64,000 nt of DNA, taken from contig OY755178.1 in assembly GCA_963576735.1 (NCBI GenBank), positions 7,936,001-8,000,000 of the forward strand, read 5' to 3'. Positions 47,035 through 59,600 of the stretch are shown in pieces. Below the pieces are notes generated by a model. That model was not told the DNA's origin and made no database searches. It was given only the letters and a program-made list of their open reading frames with translations. The translations under genes and the position numbers were made by a program. The stretch's first letter is position 1; every line of letters begins with the position of its first letter. The stretch comes from Bedellia somnulentella (taxonomy: Eukaryota > Arthropoda > Insecta > Lepidoptera > Bedelliidae).

Positions 47035-49353
47035 AGATCAAGCTCCTGAGGCTATCCATCACGAGCTTATGTCCCTTTTTTTTTATTAAACGGTAAATTC
47101 ATCTATCGAATGCATTTAAATGTAAATTTCAAAAGTATCTAAGAAAATAAAACAACGAAGTCAACATCTATACCGACTTTATTTTATAAAAAAAAGCTTT
47201 CAATAAATTAAATACAATAACAAAAGCAGTACATTAAATGCACACAATAAAACACAGATTGCAGTAATGTTATTATGTACTGCGACCTGATCATGTGTTT
47301 GTAAAGTAAAATACACCGGCAGGTTTGTGCCAAATTGACTGCAAATATTTGGAGAGGTGGGAAGTATTACATTGGAACGAAAGTTAAACAAACACAAATT
47401 ATGTCGTAAAATTTTAAATTGTTTACTTGAGTGGGAATGCAAGATTTTAAATAAAAATGATACATAAATAGATGCATTTAGCTGGCATTTCTGTCAGTAT
47501 AAAATCTTGGCAGTAAATAATACATAGTACTTTGAAACAGGATAAAAGTTTTATATTCAAGAATTTATATTCTAAATTATATGACTAAGTGAGAAATCCA
47601 GACCAGTATGGGGCACCAATGATTTAAAGATGGAAAATAACTACGAGCGTGCATTCCCGGCTTTAGATATTTCTAAAATATTTTTTTGACTATCTAGTTT
47701 AGACAATAGTGTGTGTTTTTGAATGCACGTATAGATAAGGTTTATAAATACTGGTTCCAATCTGCCTGCTGCACAGTTAGTCTAGTCTAAATATCTAAAT
47801 TAGCCTTATATTTGGGCGGCAAACGAGTTGAATTAAGATAGCAGCGCACTGTTTAAGATTTACAGGCAAATGACTGCGTAGCGTTGCTTTGCTTGCTATG
47901 TGCTTGAATAGCTGCCGCCAATCACAAAAGATAATTTTAAAGACAATCTGAGCATTTCAATCCACACTTACGCTTATTAAGTTTGTATTATATATAAGAC
48001 TTATGTGCTATTTAGTATAATCTATCTAAGCACTTAAAATCAATAAAATATTTTACTTCGCCATTTTAGATCTACATATTTATTTGTTTGGCTTTATACA
48101 GCGTACTAAAAGCATAGGCTAAAATTATTAAATTATATCTAGACTTTATAAACTTATTACAATAGGGTGTTCTCAATATATTTATAAATAAATTAATCTT
48201 ATAATTAGATAAAGCTTAAACTGTCATGGTTATTATTTTACATTTAATTATTTGTTTGATAAAGTTAAAATATGTTCATGTGATTGATTGAAAACAATAT
48301 ATGAACTAAATTCATGCAGTTGACATGAGATGGTATCTTAAAATTTGATCTTATGCCCTGAAAGGCAACTGTAAGAATACATTACTTCCTAAGTTCTTAT
48401 TAAAAAAATGTAGATTAATAATTGAGCTCAGCTATCTTTTCTTTTACGATATTTATAACAACGGGTCATCATATATAGGCCTTCAAGTGCAACAAGTGGT
48501 GCTTATTTTCTATTTCCTCTGTTATCTTGTATTTTTTTTCAATTGATTTATTTGTATTATAAGTTATTGTTTGAACTGTGCAAGCTGTTATCCTATTGAA
48601 ACCAATTTTCGTAATATTGGGCGGATGTAGTTCCACAAGGATAAACCATCTTGTAATTTATTAGTTCTTTGTTCAGATTTGTCTTAATATTGTACACAAA
48701 CACAATTCTATATTATTTGTACGAATATGTGTTTGGATAATTGTAATAATCCAAATCGAAAAATGATGCGTTTTACCTGACATATTATACTTAGTTATTT
48801 GTATAACTAATGTGGTGTCTCAATTATTACCTTTTTAGCTCTACCCTAATGAAGTGAGTATGTTCCTAATTATATCAGTGCTTTTCTACCAATAATATCT
48901 AATTAACGTACATTCAAAACGCTACAAAGACGCTAGTATTTTTGACATTTCTTTGCGACGGACTTAAAAGGTTTCCCTTCATCGAGTAAGTATTTTTTGT
49001 GGTGTAGATTCATGGATATAGGAGTTCATTGATTCCTATTATGTATAAATTTTAAGAAATTATTCATATATACGCCAAAACCGTAACCAATTATAAAAAA
49101 AAAAGAATTTTACTGTGAATGTCGACTAGAATACAAACAATAATTACTATCGAAAATATTATAAATAAAAAAATAAAAAGTGAGTCTGTTTTAACCTAAA
49201 ATATTTATAGCTATAACTAATAAACAAAAATAAAACAAAAGTAGTAATGGAAGCCTCAGTAGTTTTTAAAGAATATTAGTTTTTTTTAAATATATATAGA
49301 AAGGAGATCATATAAATGCAAAAATATTTTTTGAGATTAATAAATTAATTTAA
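47035..49353. other. AT-rich gene desert
   Basis: About 2.3 kb with no supported exon, repeat family or RNA. Short open frames have no splice or family support. Confidence 0.5.
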
Positions 49354-49441
49354 CCCTTTTAAGGTTGTATTTCACTTCTATTTGAAGCTAGGTAAGGTTG
49401 AAATTATGGTGGTCGCTATTTGGCCACTGCCTTATATAGGG
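49354..49441. mobile_element. Short TTAA-type MITE, copy 2
   Basis: 88 bp flanked by TTAA on both sides (49350-49353 and 49442-49445), starting CCCTTTTAAGG and ending ccttatataggg. The interior cttctatttgaagctagg, taaggttgaaattatgg and ggtggtcgctat is shared with the copy at 26811. Confidence 0.85.
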
Positions 49442-49445
49442 TTAA

Positions 49446-50630
49446 ACTCTCTTTCGTTTTCTAAAAATCGCGAGTAAATCTAAACTACTCTAAATCGTTG
49501 TTTTTCTTAATTTCTACTTATAACAATCATGAAATGTGCCAGACATTATATAAATATGAATTAATATATATGGACAGATCAAGATCATTCACACACAATG
49601 TAAGCTATATATATATTAAAAGTGATGCCAGTAGAATTAGAACTAGGATCTGTTCCAACTATTTGAACCTTTGTAGGAGGGTTGTACTGTTTTTCTTCTT
49701 AAGACACATAAAAACAGTTATTTATTATAAATACTCAAGAGTAATATTGTAAAATTTCGTTTATCATTAGTTATTGCATTGGGGTTTTACAATCTATCAA
49801 TGTATTAGCCAATGTACAATGCTACAAGGCTTTTAATAAAAAATCTGTCTTTAAAACTAAAAGGCCACTTTTAATATTCTTATGGCAGTTTTGTGGAGAA
49901 AATTTGTAATTACGCCAATATATACTTATATTATTTGAAATGATGTGATTTTATTCAATGTCACTGCAAATCACACTTGTAAAAAAGTACATGATAAACA
50001 TCCCATTTTAATGTCATTTGCGTTCTCAAAGATCCTTGAAGTAATCTCAGACTTAATTTCAACCGACTAGAACTACAAAATTATTTTTATAACAATTGAC
50101 ATTCCCTATTATACTTTCTTATATTCAGACTGTTAATATGGCGCGATCATGCCTTGTTTATTTTGTAACCGAATCTAAAGAATCTATCAATAATTTGGAG
50201 CTTAGTTATTAAATGTAGAGTAATTAAATGTAGTATTTGCTTAGTGCAAGGTCTAAACAATGTAAAAAAACCTGCGATTTCTATTCGCAACAGTGAATTA
50301 AGGATAAAACAAATCAATCAGTTAAAATCAAGTTAAGCTGTGTAGTGTCGGCTAGTTTAGAATTGTTTAATATAACCGTAAATCGGACGTTTCAACCTTC
50401 TGTGGCTTGGTGTTCGACAACGATATTATCATCCGCATCTCTTATATCCTCTACTAACAAAACTAGCATGAAAGAACGATTCGCATTTCACTTAGAGAGT
50501 TTCATCGGCTAGTAAGCGTCATAATTATTATTGTTCTATAGTCATGGTATAAACTTAGTTATACGTATGTGATGTATAGTTAGACGGAGGTACGATGTCA
50601 AGTTGCTGTAGTAATACGTATATGGTGTAG
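49446..50630. other. Region downstream of the minus-strand membrane-protein gene
   Basis: No gene is supported. It holds a family A 5' scrap (gctgtgtagtgtcggct) at 50336. A partial duplicate of the stop-codon region of the next gene lies at 50579-50599 (gttagacggaggtacg against gctagacggaggtgcc at 50629). Confidence 0.4.
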
Positions 50631-53600
50631 CTAGACGGAGGTGCCGTGGTGCTCGGAGTCCAGCGTGACGTCCTCGGGGCTGGCCAGGTCCGCTCGGAGT
50701 CGCACGCCGCGTCCTGTCAAAGTCCAGCGACACGCCGCGCGATTTCCCGCCTCCACCCTGCGGCCAAACACGTTCATGGGTTAGATGTCATCGGAGGAGG
50801 ATTTACAAAAGGTTCACGGGTTAGGTTTCGTTATGGACGATTGAGGAGAAAGGAGGGCGAAGGGATTTCAATCGTCCGTTATTCAAGTGAAGCTTTGCAA
50901 GGGGAGTGTTTCAGAGTAACGGTTAAAATGAACGTGATTAAATGTATAATTTTGATTAAAGTTTCGTCACCAAACAAAACCTGGCAGACCGAGTTGGTAT
51001 ATACAGCGCTGTCGAACTCAGACAATTGAGACGCAAGGCTGATCGTCTGCTGGCTGAAGAGCCACCTTTGCAGGATATCCCCCCCTATCCAAGAAAGGGA
51101 TGAACAGAGGAAGCCAAATTCAAAAACAGCTTCAAACACAGGTGGTTCGGAAAGCGATCCGGGTAGTCTCCCTGGAGTTAAATTGGGTACGGAGCGCTCT
51201 AGAACAGACGATTTCGGAATATCGCCAAGTGCCTTTAGAAGGGAGGCCCAAGCTGCCCCGAATTCTTCTCAGCGTCAAAGTTCGTGATCCCGTTGAGGCT
51301 ATTGCGAATAACATGCTGTCCTCATTTTAAGAGACCCTTGAGATACGGATTCCATTAAATTTGTTCTGCATTGACAGTTTGTAAATTTTTCGTCAGGTTG
51401 CCGCCAACAAGAGATTTGGCTTCAGCCAGGCTAGCAGTATTAGTCCTAGGACAAGTACGGCCAGGCTGGCTGTATTAGGACTAGAACTAGACTGGGATGG
51501 ATGAGGCGGATTAAAAACCGTCAAAGGCCAGGTTCCCCATCGTTTAACTGACCAGCTTTAGATCAGACAACGATAGGCTAATGGTCTTGCGCATCGTCAG
51601 GGAGGATTCCCTGGTCATAATGTTTTTGACAACTCACCGAAGTTTGCCTATAGACTGGAGGAACGCATTGATGAATTGAAGCTAAAGACACTGTTTAGGG
51701 TAAGCGAATGAGGAGATACTTTGGAAGGGTAAAGAGGCACCAACCGAATCGTTTCTTCATGAGGTACCAGAAGAATTCCTACATAATTTTGGAGCGTCTG
51801 AAAGTTGATGCGTTGGGTCAGCACAGCAGCCAGAAAAAGCAGAGGTAGTAGGCTTTGGTCACCGCCTGTCGACCTCACGAAGAGGGCCGATGGTTCGAGG
51901 CGGTCGAGGGATCGTGCGAGTCCATAGCACCTATTGACTTCGTTAACATATCCGAATAGGATGTGGTTCCTGTGGTCCGTAAGGCTCCTAAATGGAAAAG
52001 TCTTGGACCAGACAGATTGCACCATTATTGTTTGAAGGGTTTCTGGCGCTGTCAAACTACTCTCACCTGTCAGTTCCAAAGTGCATTCAATAGCGGGTCG
52101 TTCCCGCACTTTCAACCACTGGGATCGCTCTTATAGCTCCAAAGAACGATGCTACCACGGATCCATCAAAATACCGCCCCATCATTGTCTTAGTACAACT
52201 CTTTGTACAAAATTTATAAAAGAGATGCTGATTACAAAACCATTTCGAGATATGACAGTTAACACAGTAATATACCTGCAAGCCATCTCGTCGTTGTCAG
52301 GGGGTAGCTCGTCCTCCTTGCTCTCGTGTATGGTGTCGTCGCTGCTCGCCACGCTGCACTCGTCGCTACCTCCTCCGCGGTATCGCTCCACTACGCACAC
52401 AATACAAGATTTTCATTTTACATATTTTGTTATAAGTGGCAATTAAGTTAGGTATATATATTTTTTTTATATTTTCAAGATTATATTTACATTTTAGATG
52501 AATGAGCTTGAGTATTATACATCATTATATGTTTAATATTTCTATATAACGTTTTGAGCGACAGATCATTTGATTTGTAAATATAAGGGAAGAAAAAAGA
52601 TTGTGACTATCCGTAAAATATTCGAAACCAATGCCCAACAAAAGTCAAAGCATTGAATCAACGTATCTGGACGGAGAGAACGTATTTTTAACGATTAGTT
52701 TTTGGCGGAATTCGTTTTTTTTGTACTTAAGTTCGTTTGGTTTCCGTTCTATTTAGTTAAGTTATTTCATGGGCAATAATGTCAAAACAGACAAGATATT
52801 AATTTCTTCTCATTCTACTGGGCATTGTGGTAAAATACAAAAGCTCACCTTTTCTATCGTCGCAGTCGGGAGCATCCTCTAATGTACGCAATATCTCCGC
52901 ACATAGCTCAGATTCCAGTGGGATAGGATTATCAGCCTCTCTGTTAAAAACAATATTCATTTTAAAGTAATAATAATAATTTCAAAATAAAAGTATTATC
53001 GCAAAGAACCCATTACATTAAAGGATTATTGTCCCTAATAGTATAATATTATAGTTTTATAATGAAATAAGAGATTATTTGAAATAAGACGAGTAATGAC
53101 CATAGCTGGCATTTTAAACTATTTCAAAAAAATCCAAAGTATCCCGTACTCGCAATGTTGTTCTAATTGGGTCAAACTGGGGAGTGACTGCCACGGGCTG
53201 AATAGCGCACTGCGTGCACTTAGGACGGGAATAATTACAATAATGTGTGTGTTACTGTTGATTAAGAGTGTTGGGGCTGTGGCGACCTCTAGGCGACGAA
53301 CTCACTCGCACACTAGCAGCGTCATAAAAAATCGTACATCGCGGTATCGAAATGTTTTTCTAGCTAAACATAAATACAAATTCTAAGTTGGTACACAGCA
53401 GGGTGTACTGGCCAGTATATCTTTGCTGTTCCCACAGGGCTTATAAGTGATTTTTGGACAATGCGGTTGGAGACCCAAAACCAAAAACCTTTGCTTTACA
53501 AAACTTTTCTCTAATCATCTTCCAGAAGTGGCTGAGGTATTTCCAGTACCGAAGTTCTGGATGCCCCTTCTAGGGATTTGTAGCCGTGAGTATATGTGTG

Positions 53601-56600
53601 TGTACCTGTTGTAGAGCAGTATGGCGACGGCGGCGGGCGCGGGCAGGGGCGGCCGCGCGGCGTGGCGCGGGTTGAACAGCGCCGCGTCCATGTATATGTA
53701 TGTATGTGTGTGTACCTGTTGTAGAGCAGTATGGCGACGGCGGCGGGCGCGGGCAGGGGCGGCCGCGCGGCGTGGCGCGGGTTGAACAGCGCCGCGTCCA
53801 TGTATATGTATGTATGTGTGTGTACCTGTTGTAGAGCAGTATGGTGACGGCGGCGGGCGCGGGCAGGGGCGGCCGCGCGGCGTGGCGCGGGTTGAACAGC
53901 GCCGCGTCCATGTATATGTATGTATGTGTGTGTACCTGTTGTAGAGCAGTATGGCGACGGCGGCGGGCGCGGGCAGGGGCGGCCGCGCGGCGTGGCGCGG
54001 GTTGAACAGCGCCGCGTCCATGTATATGTATGTATGTGTGTGTACCTGTTGTAGAGCAGTATGGTGACGGCGGCGGGCGCGGGCAGGGGCGGCCGCGCGG
54101 CGTGGCGCGGGTTGAACAGCGCCGCGTCCATGTATATGTATGTATGTGTGTGTACCTGTTGTAGAGCAGTATGGCGACGGCGGCGGGCGCGGGCAGGGGC
54201 GGCCGCGCGGCGTGGCGCGGGTTGAACAGCGCCGCGTCCATGGCGGGCGGGGACACCCGGGGTCGGGCGCCGCCCCACTCGAATACGCCTGTTGGGAACA
54301 TACCATGTTAAAACTGACATATAAGTATATAAAAGTTTTACATCGACAACTATTTGTCGGTGGTCTTGTTTTCATACAAAAATTTGTCAAGACTCTTCAA
54401 CACAGGTCGCCGGGTTATGTCGCCAGGCAATATCGGCGGCCCGGCAGGTTTAGTGTGTATTCCGCTTAAGAGCAACACTAAGCGTATGAAGTGTACAATA
54501 CAGTATGCGTATGTATGCGTACCGTGTAGCGGCGGCTGCAACACATCGGGCGCCCCCCCCGCGCGCGCCGCCCAGCCCGCCGCGCCGCGCCCGCTCTCCA
54601 CGCACACGTGCGCGCTGTGCGCCGCCAGCGGGAACAGGCATTCTGCGTCGAGCGTCTGCAATCATACGGAATAACATATCATGGCAACAATAGGACAAAT
54701 AGGAGTAGGTGAACAACTTTTTAGGTGTAAGCGATAAATTAATCGAAGTGTGTTTAAAATACTTATACACGATCGGTTTCCGACCACCGACCATCGTGTC
54801 CTTGGTTGAGTTGATATAAAAATGAACAGTGTAAAAGTCTTTTGTTCAAACCGATATTTGGTTGTTGAAGTGACAAGTTGATTCCAACCACCGACCGTGT
54901 AGAACCACCAAGGACACATAGTCGGTGTATAAGGCTTTTTAAATAGAGGCAATCTGAAGGAGTGTTCATTTCTTCCTGGGAGGTTTCGTTAGTGGCTTAC
55001 GACTTAGGGGTTTTTAAATGATTTTAGGATGTTTAATGGAGACCCAAAATCTTTAATCAAATATTTTTTCCGCAGGATCGTACAAAGTGACGATCGATAG
55101 TCTCTGCCTACCCCAATGGGAACTAACGGCGTGAGAATATGTATGTATGTATGTTTCCCGCTAACTTCCAAAAGTTGCTGAGGAATTGCCGATTCTCAAG
55201 CTCGGGATATTTGGGATCTAAAGCCTTGAGATAACTGATGAATTATCGTTCTATTTTAGCATCTAGTCATTATTTCAACAGGATTACCAGCCAGATCATA
55301 TTAAATATGGTAAGTGTATAGTCACCTCAGCCAGGAGGTTGGCGGCCAGCTCAGTCCAGTCGCCCAGGGCCACGCCGCGCGCGCCCCACCACTCCTCGTC
55401 GTTTGCGTGCGCCGCGAAGATACGGGACAGCTCGCGACCGCCCGCGTATAACGTACACTGTGCAATAAGATAACATTAATACAACTTGACTTTGTTATTT
55501 TAAAGTGAATCAGTTGTAAACATACATTTTGATCGAAAAGAGAATGTGCTAAAAACAGGCGTGAGAAATTTCAAGAATATAAAGACATGTCTGAAAAGAT
55601 TTATGAATGTAAATGATGCTCGAGAGGTTAGCCAGGACTGTGCAAAAGTGAAACGATCGACCATCTCCGTCAACCTCAATGGAAACTAATAAATCTATGC
55701 AACTATATTATTTCATAACATCTGTCAAATAAACTGCATCTGATTTGAGCACTTATTTTCGTATGTAAATTTAAATTTTAAGAATTCTTGCCAGAGAAGA
55801 CTGAAACTGGAAACTTTTAGGTAGTGTACCGTTCCTATTGCGCCAACTTGCAATCCAACCATAAACGGAAACGTAGGGCTTGACGTGCACAGTAATTTAA
55901 ACACAATGGCCGATTAAAGTAAAAGGCGCCGGAGCACCATAATTAAGCCCCGAATGCAGGAGAACCATCTAGGTTAACAAATATTTTTGATAGCAGTTAT
56001 TATTCCTCATTATACTTTATTCGTAATCTTGTGTTTTTTGTTGAAGAGTTAGTTTTCGTATGTATCTAAACATCATATTTGCATATGTTTATTTATTTAT
56101 GGAAAACAACAGCTTTTACAAAAAAAAAATACTAAATAAAATGTATACATTTCGAAGCCTTTAGTTTTCACCAATTTACTAACAAACTTAATATGAAAAA
56201 ATATGTTGGAAAACCCTTATGTTTTTATAATAACTCGGTCTGTCCTCTCACCCGCAAATCCAGATGTGAGTCGAACCCTGACCCTAACGTATCGTAGAGC
56301 CTCAGCGCCGAGTCTCGCTTCCTGGCCGAAAGTTTCTCTTGTAATGACGCTGTCAACTAGCAGCATTCCTTCTCTAGCTGCTTGTTGGTCTGTTCATCAT
56401 GTGTGTGTGTGTGTGGAAACAGCAAAGATATACTGGCTAGTACACCCTACTGTGTACCAACTTGTAATATTCTTAGCTAGAGAAACATTAATACACCGCG
56501 ATGTAGGATTATGACAGAGACGCTGTTATGTGCGAGTGAGTCGGCTGTAGTTTGCGCTCTATCAGTAGTCCCACATATGTATATGATCTTATCCTTAAAT

Positions 56601-59600
56601 GTCAGACACCTTCTCTCGTAACGACGCTGGTAGCTCACTGCATTTCTTCTCTAGATGCTTTTAGGCGTGAACGTGTGTGTGTTTGTGTGCGTGTAAGTAT
56701 GTTCTCACCCGCAAATCATCAGCCGTGAGTCGAACCCTGGCCCTAACGGTATCGCTGAGCCCCAGCGCCAAGTCTCGCTTCCTGGCCGACACCTTCTCCC
56801 GTAATGACGCTGTCAACTCACTGCATTCCTTTTCTAGCTGCTTGTAGGCGCCCGTCTGAGGGAATAGTTTATTTATTTGGTATTATTTTTCTTCATTCAT
56901 TAAAAAAAGGAAGAATTTGAAAACAAATGAATGAACAACATAAAAACTTTTAACTTTATATGAAGGAATATAAGACAGGTTGACGCACTTCATAAGAAGC
57001 AATACAATCTTTATACTTAATACACTTTTTTGTCATCAGGAATATACAGCCGGAACGATGAGTATAATTCCAAAAAAAGGCAAGCTTCCAGCGGTTCTTG
57101 CACGAGAGGCAGGGCTCCCTACTGAGCTGCCACGGAGTGTCTAATGATATTTAAACAAAAAGACTTATAAGGCATACCTAAGATATCTGCAAGCCTCCAC
57201 GTAGTGTCTGTAATCACGCATCGGCTTCTCTATGGCCGCCATCACGTCTTGCGCCCAATTTTGTAAAGCTTGGGTTTGTGCAGTCGTGCTCCGTACTGCG
57301 CTACCAGTGTCTAATGATATTTAAACAAAAAGAATTATAAGGTATACCTTAGATATCTGCACAGAGAAGGGTGAGAAGCAAGCCTCCACGAAGTGTCTGT
57401 AATCCCGCAGCGGCTTCTCTATGGCCGCCTCCACGTCTTGCGCCCAACTTTGTAGAGCTTCTGTTTCTGCTCGGGCGCATAACGCACACAGCGCTTGTGC
57501 GGCACTGGAATATATTTACATTTATTACTTGTTTTTTAGGATTTATAAGTATTTTGACTTTAATCACTATTGATCTTTAACATACATCTGCTTAAATTAT
57601 TTCACTCTGCCCACGCTTGATAAATATTGAAAAGTATACAATAATTTCTCTGAATTGAGCTTGGTATTTATAGGACTTTCAAAACATCGCGGATTTCAAA
57701 CAAGCATGTCGCCCAAAGTTAACTCAATGGAAAATCTGCGCGCCCAGTAAATTTACAAAAATTACTTTTGTCTTTCATGGATTTAAAGGGGAAGGGAAAA
57801 GTTAAGCCCTTAACGTAAAGCTAAGACTTAGTGTTTATTTTATATTAGATCTAAATATAAAAACAGGAAAAAAAACTTTACGTAATGGCAACAAAGACGG
57901 TTTCACATATCTGCATGATTTGGCATCAAACACATTTTTATTAAAAAATGTGTTTATGTTATGTTATGTTACATTTTTATTTTGCAAAAATTATAAAATC
58001 TTGGGCCACATACAAAAAATAATTTGAAGTTTACAAGAAAATGAACGCTGTAACAAAATATAGAAAATGATTTGTCATTCGTTTACAACAAACTTCGGCA
58101 CCCCGCTCGTCTTGCTATGACGACGTTGCCAGCGTGACAACGTTTGCGGTTGCTATTTACCTAGTATACATAAACAAAAACCATAACCATACATATCAAA
58201 CTAATAAAGTATCCCAACTCACCTCAGTCTATAAAACAGCGTATCCGTATTAGTGACGACACGCTTACAGAAGGCGGAGTCATGATGCGGCACCCTCGCG
58301 CCTCGACGAATGAGCGCGCGCCACGTCACCGCCTCCCACACGCGCACCAGCCAATACCAGCCGCCCGCCGCTGCACACATACACACATACGTACACTACA
58401 CATATATGCGGGGTTCACTATACTAGTTTAGTGAGGACCGCTAGTAGTAACGAATACTATCGTGTTAGTAATGAGCGCACGCCACGTCACCGCCTCCCAC
58501 ACGCGCACCAGCCAATACCAGCCGCCCGCCGCTGCACACATACACACATACATACATACATACATATACTCACGGCTATGAATCCCTAAAAGGAGTAGCC
58601 AGAGCTTCAGAATCAAAAAATTCTTCAGCCACATTTGGAAATTGATAGGGGAGAAGATGGTAGGATAAAAACCACTTAAAAAGCCCCATACCCTTAGTCA
58701 TCATTTACAACTCCCGTGGGTCGAAAGGGGGAGTGACATTATTAGCCGGCACCACACGGCAATACGTATCCTACGTTTATATGGGGGGGTCCACTATACT
58801 AGTTTAGTTAGGGTTGCTAATAGTAACGAATACTATCGTCTTAGTAACCACAATGAGTCTTCAGAAAAATTTAGAAGGCTTAGAATAGCACTCTCCAATC
58901 TCTGTCTCTCACATTATTCCGTTCAACGCAGCTACTAATTGTATTTTGTAAAACCAAACTCGATGCTATTGATTTCATATTCTTGTGAAAACGCAAACAA
59001 AATAAATTGCAATCATCATAACCATATAAATAAGAGCATGAACTAACCAATAAGCAGCAATAAAGCAGCCAGTGGACAAAGTAAAGTTGCGAACAGGAAA
59101 GCGGCTATAGACTGCAATACACCCAGCACTCCGATTCGCCATATCAGCACTTCAAATAACGGGAACCACCTAGAAAGTTAACACATATATTTTATTTAAA
59201 TATATGGGGCTATGCTAATATAAATGACAGTATGCCGTTTTCAAAGATTATTATACGGAACCATTCAAGATCGAGCCGAAACTGATAATTTAGTATAATC
59301 ATATTACTTTGGTGTGCATGAAAACTCAAAAGGGTCTAATGATCAGTATAGATAAAGATAAATCACAATTTAATGATGTAAACTAATAAAACGGTTCAAT
59401 TTATAAGAAATGGTGTCGTGTAGTGTCGGCTTAGAATAACACTACCCCATTTCTACCCGTGGGTGATCGTAAGAGGCGACTAAGGGTATAGGGGCTTTTT
59501 AAGTGATTTTTGGGCGATGTGGTTGGAGACCCGTCACCAAAAACGTTTATTATTATTCATTTTTCCCCAATCAACTTCCAAAAGTGGCTGAGGAATTTAT

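Noticed and set aside
50542..50733. Minus frame reading MSLDFDRTRRATPSG at the last exon of the membrane-protein gene
   Set aside because: It is out of phase with the preceding exon. The in-phase frame (LASPEDVTLDSEHHGTSV) has the strong G/C third-position bias of the neighbouring exons.
53601..54240. CRISPR-like or satellite array
   Set aside because: The period is 110 bp with no spacers, the units are exon-derived and the genome is eukaryotic.
53511..54390. Three overlapping minus-strand open frames of 243-291 codons
   Set aside because: They are all readings of the same stop-free 110-bp tandem array in its three frames, not three proteins. Only the frame of exon 54288-54156 is coding.
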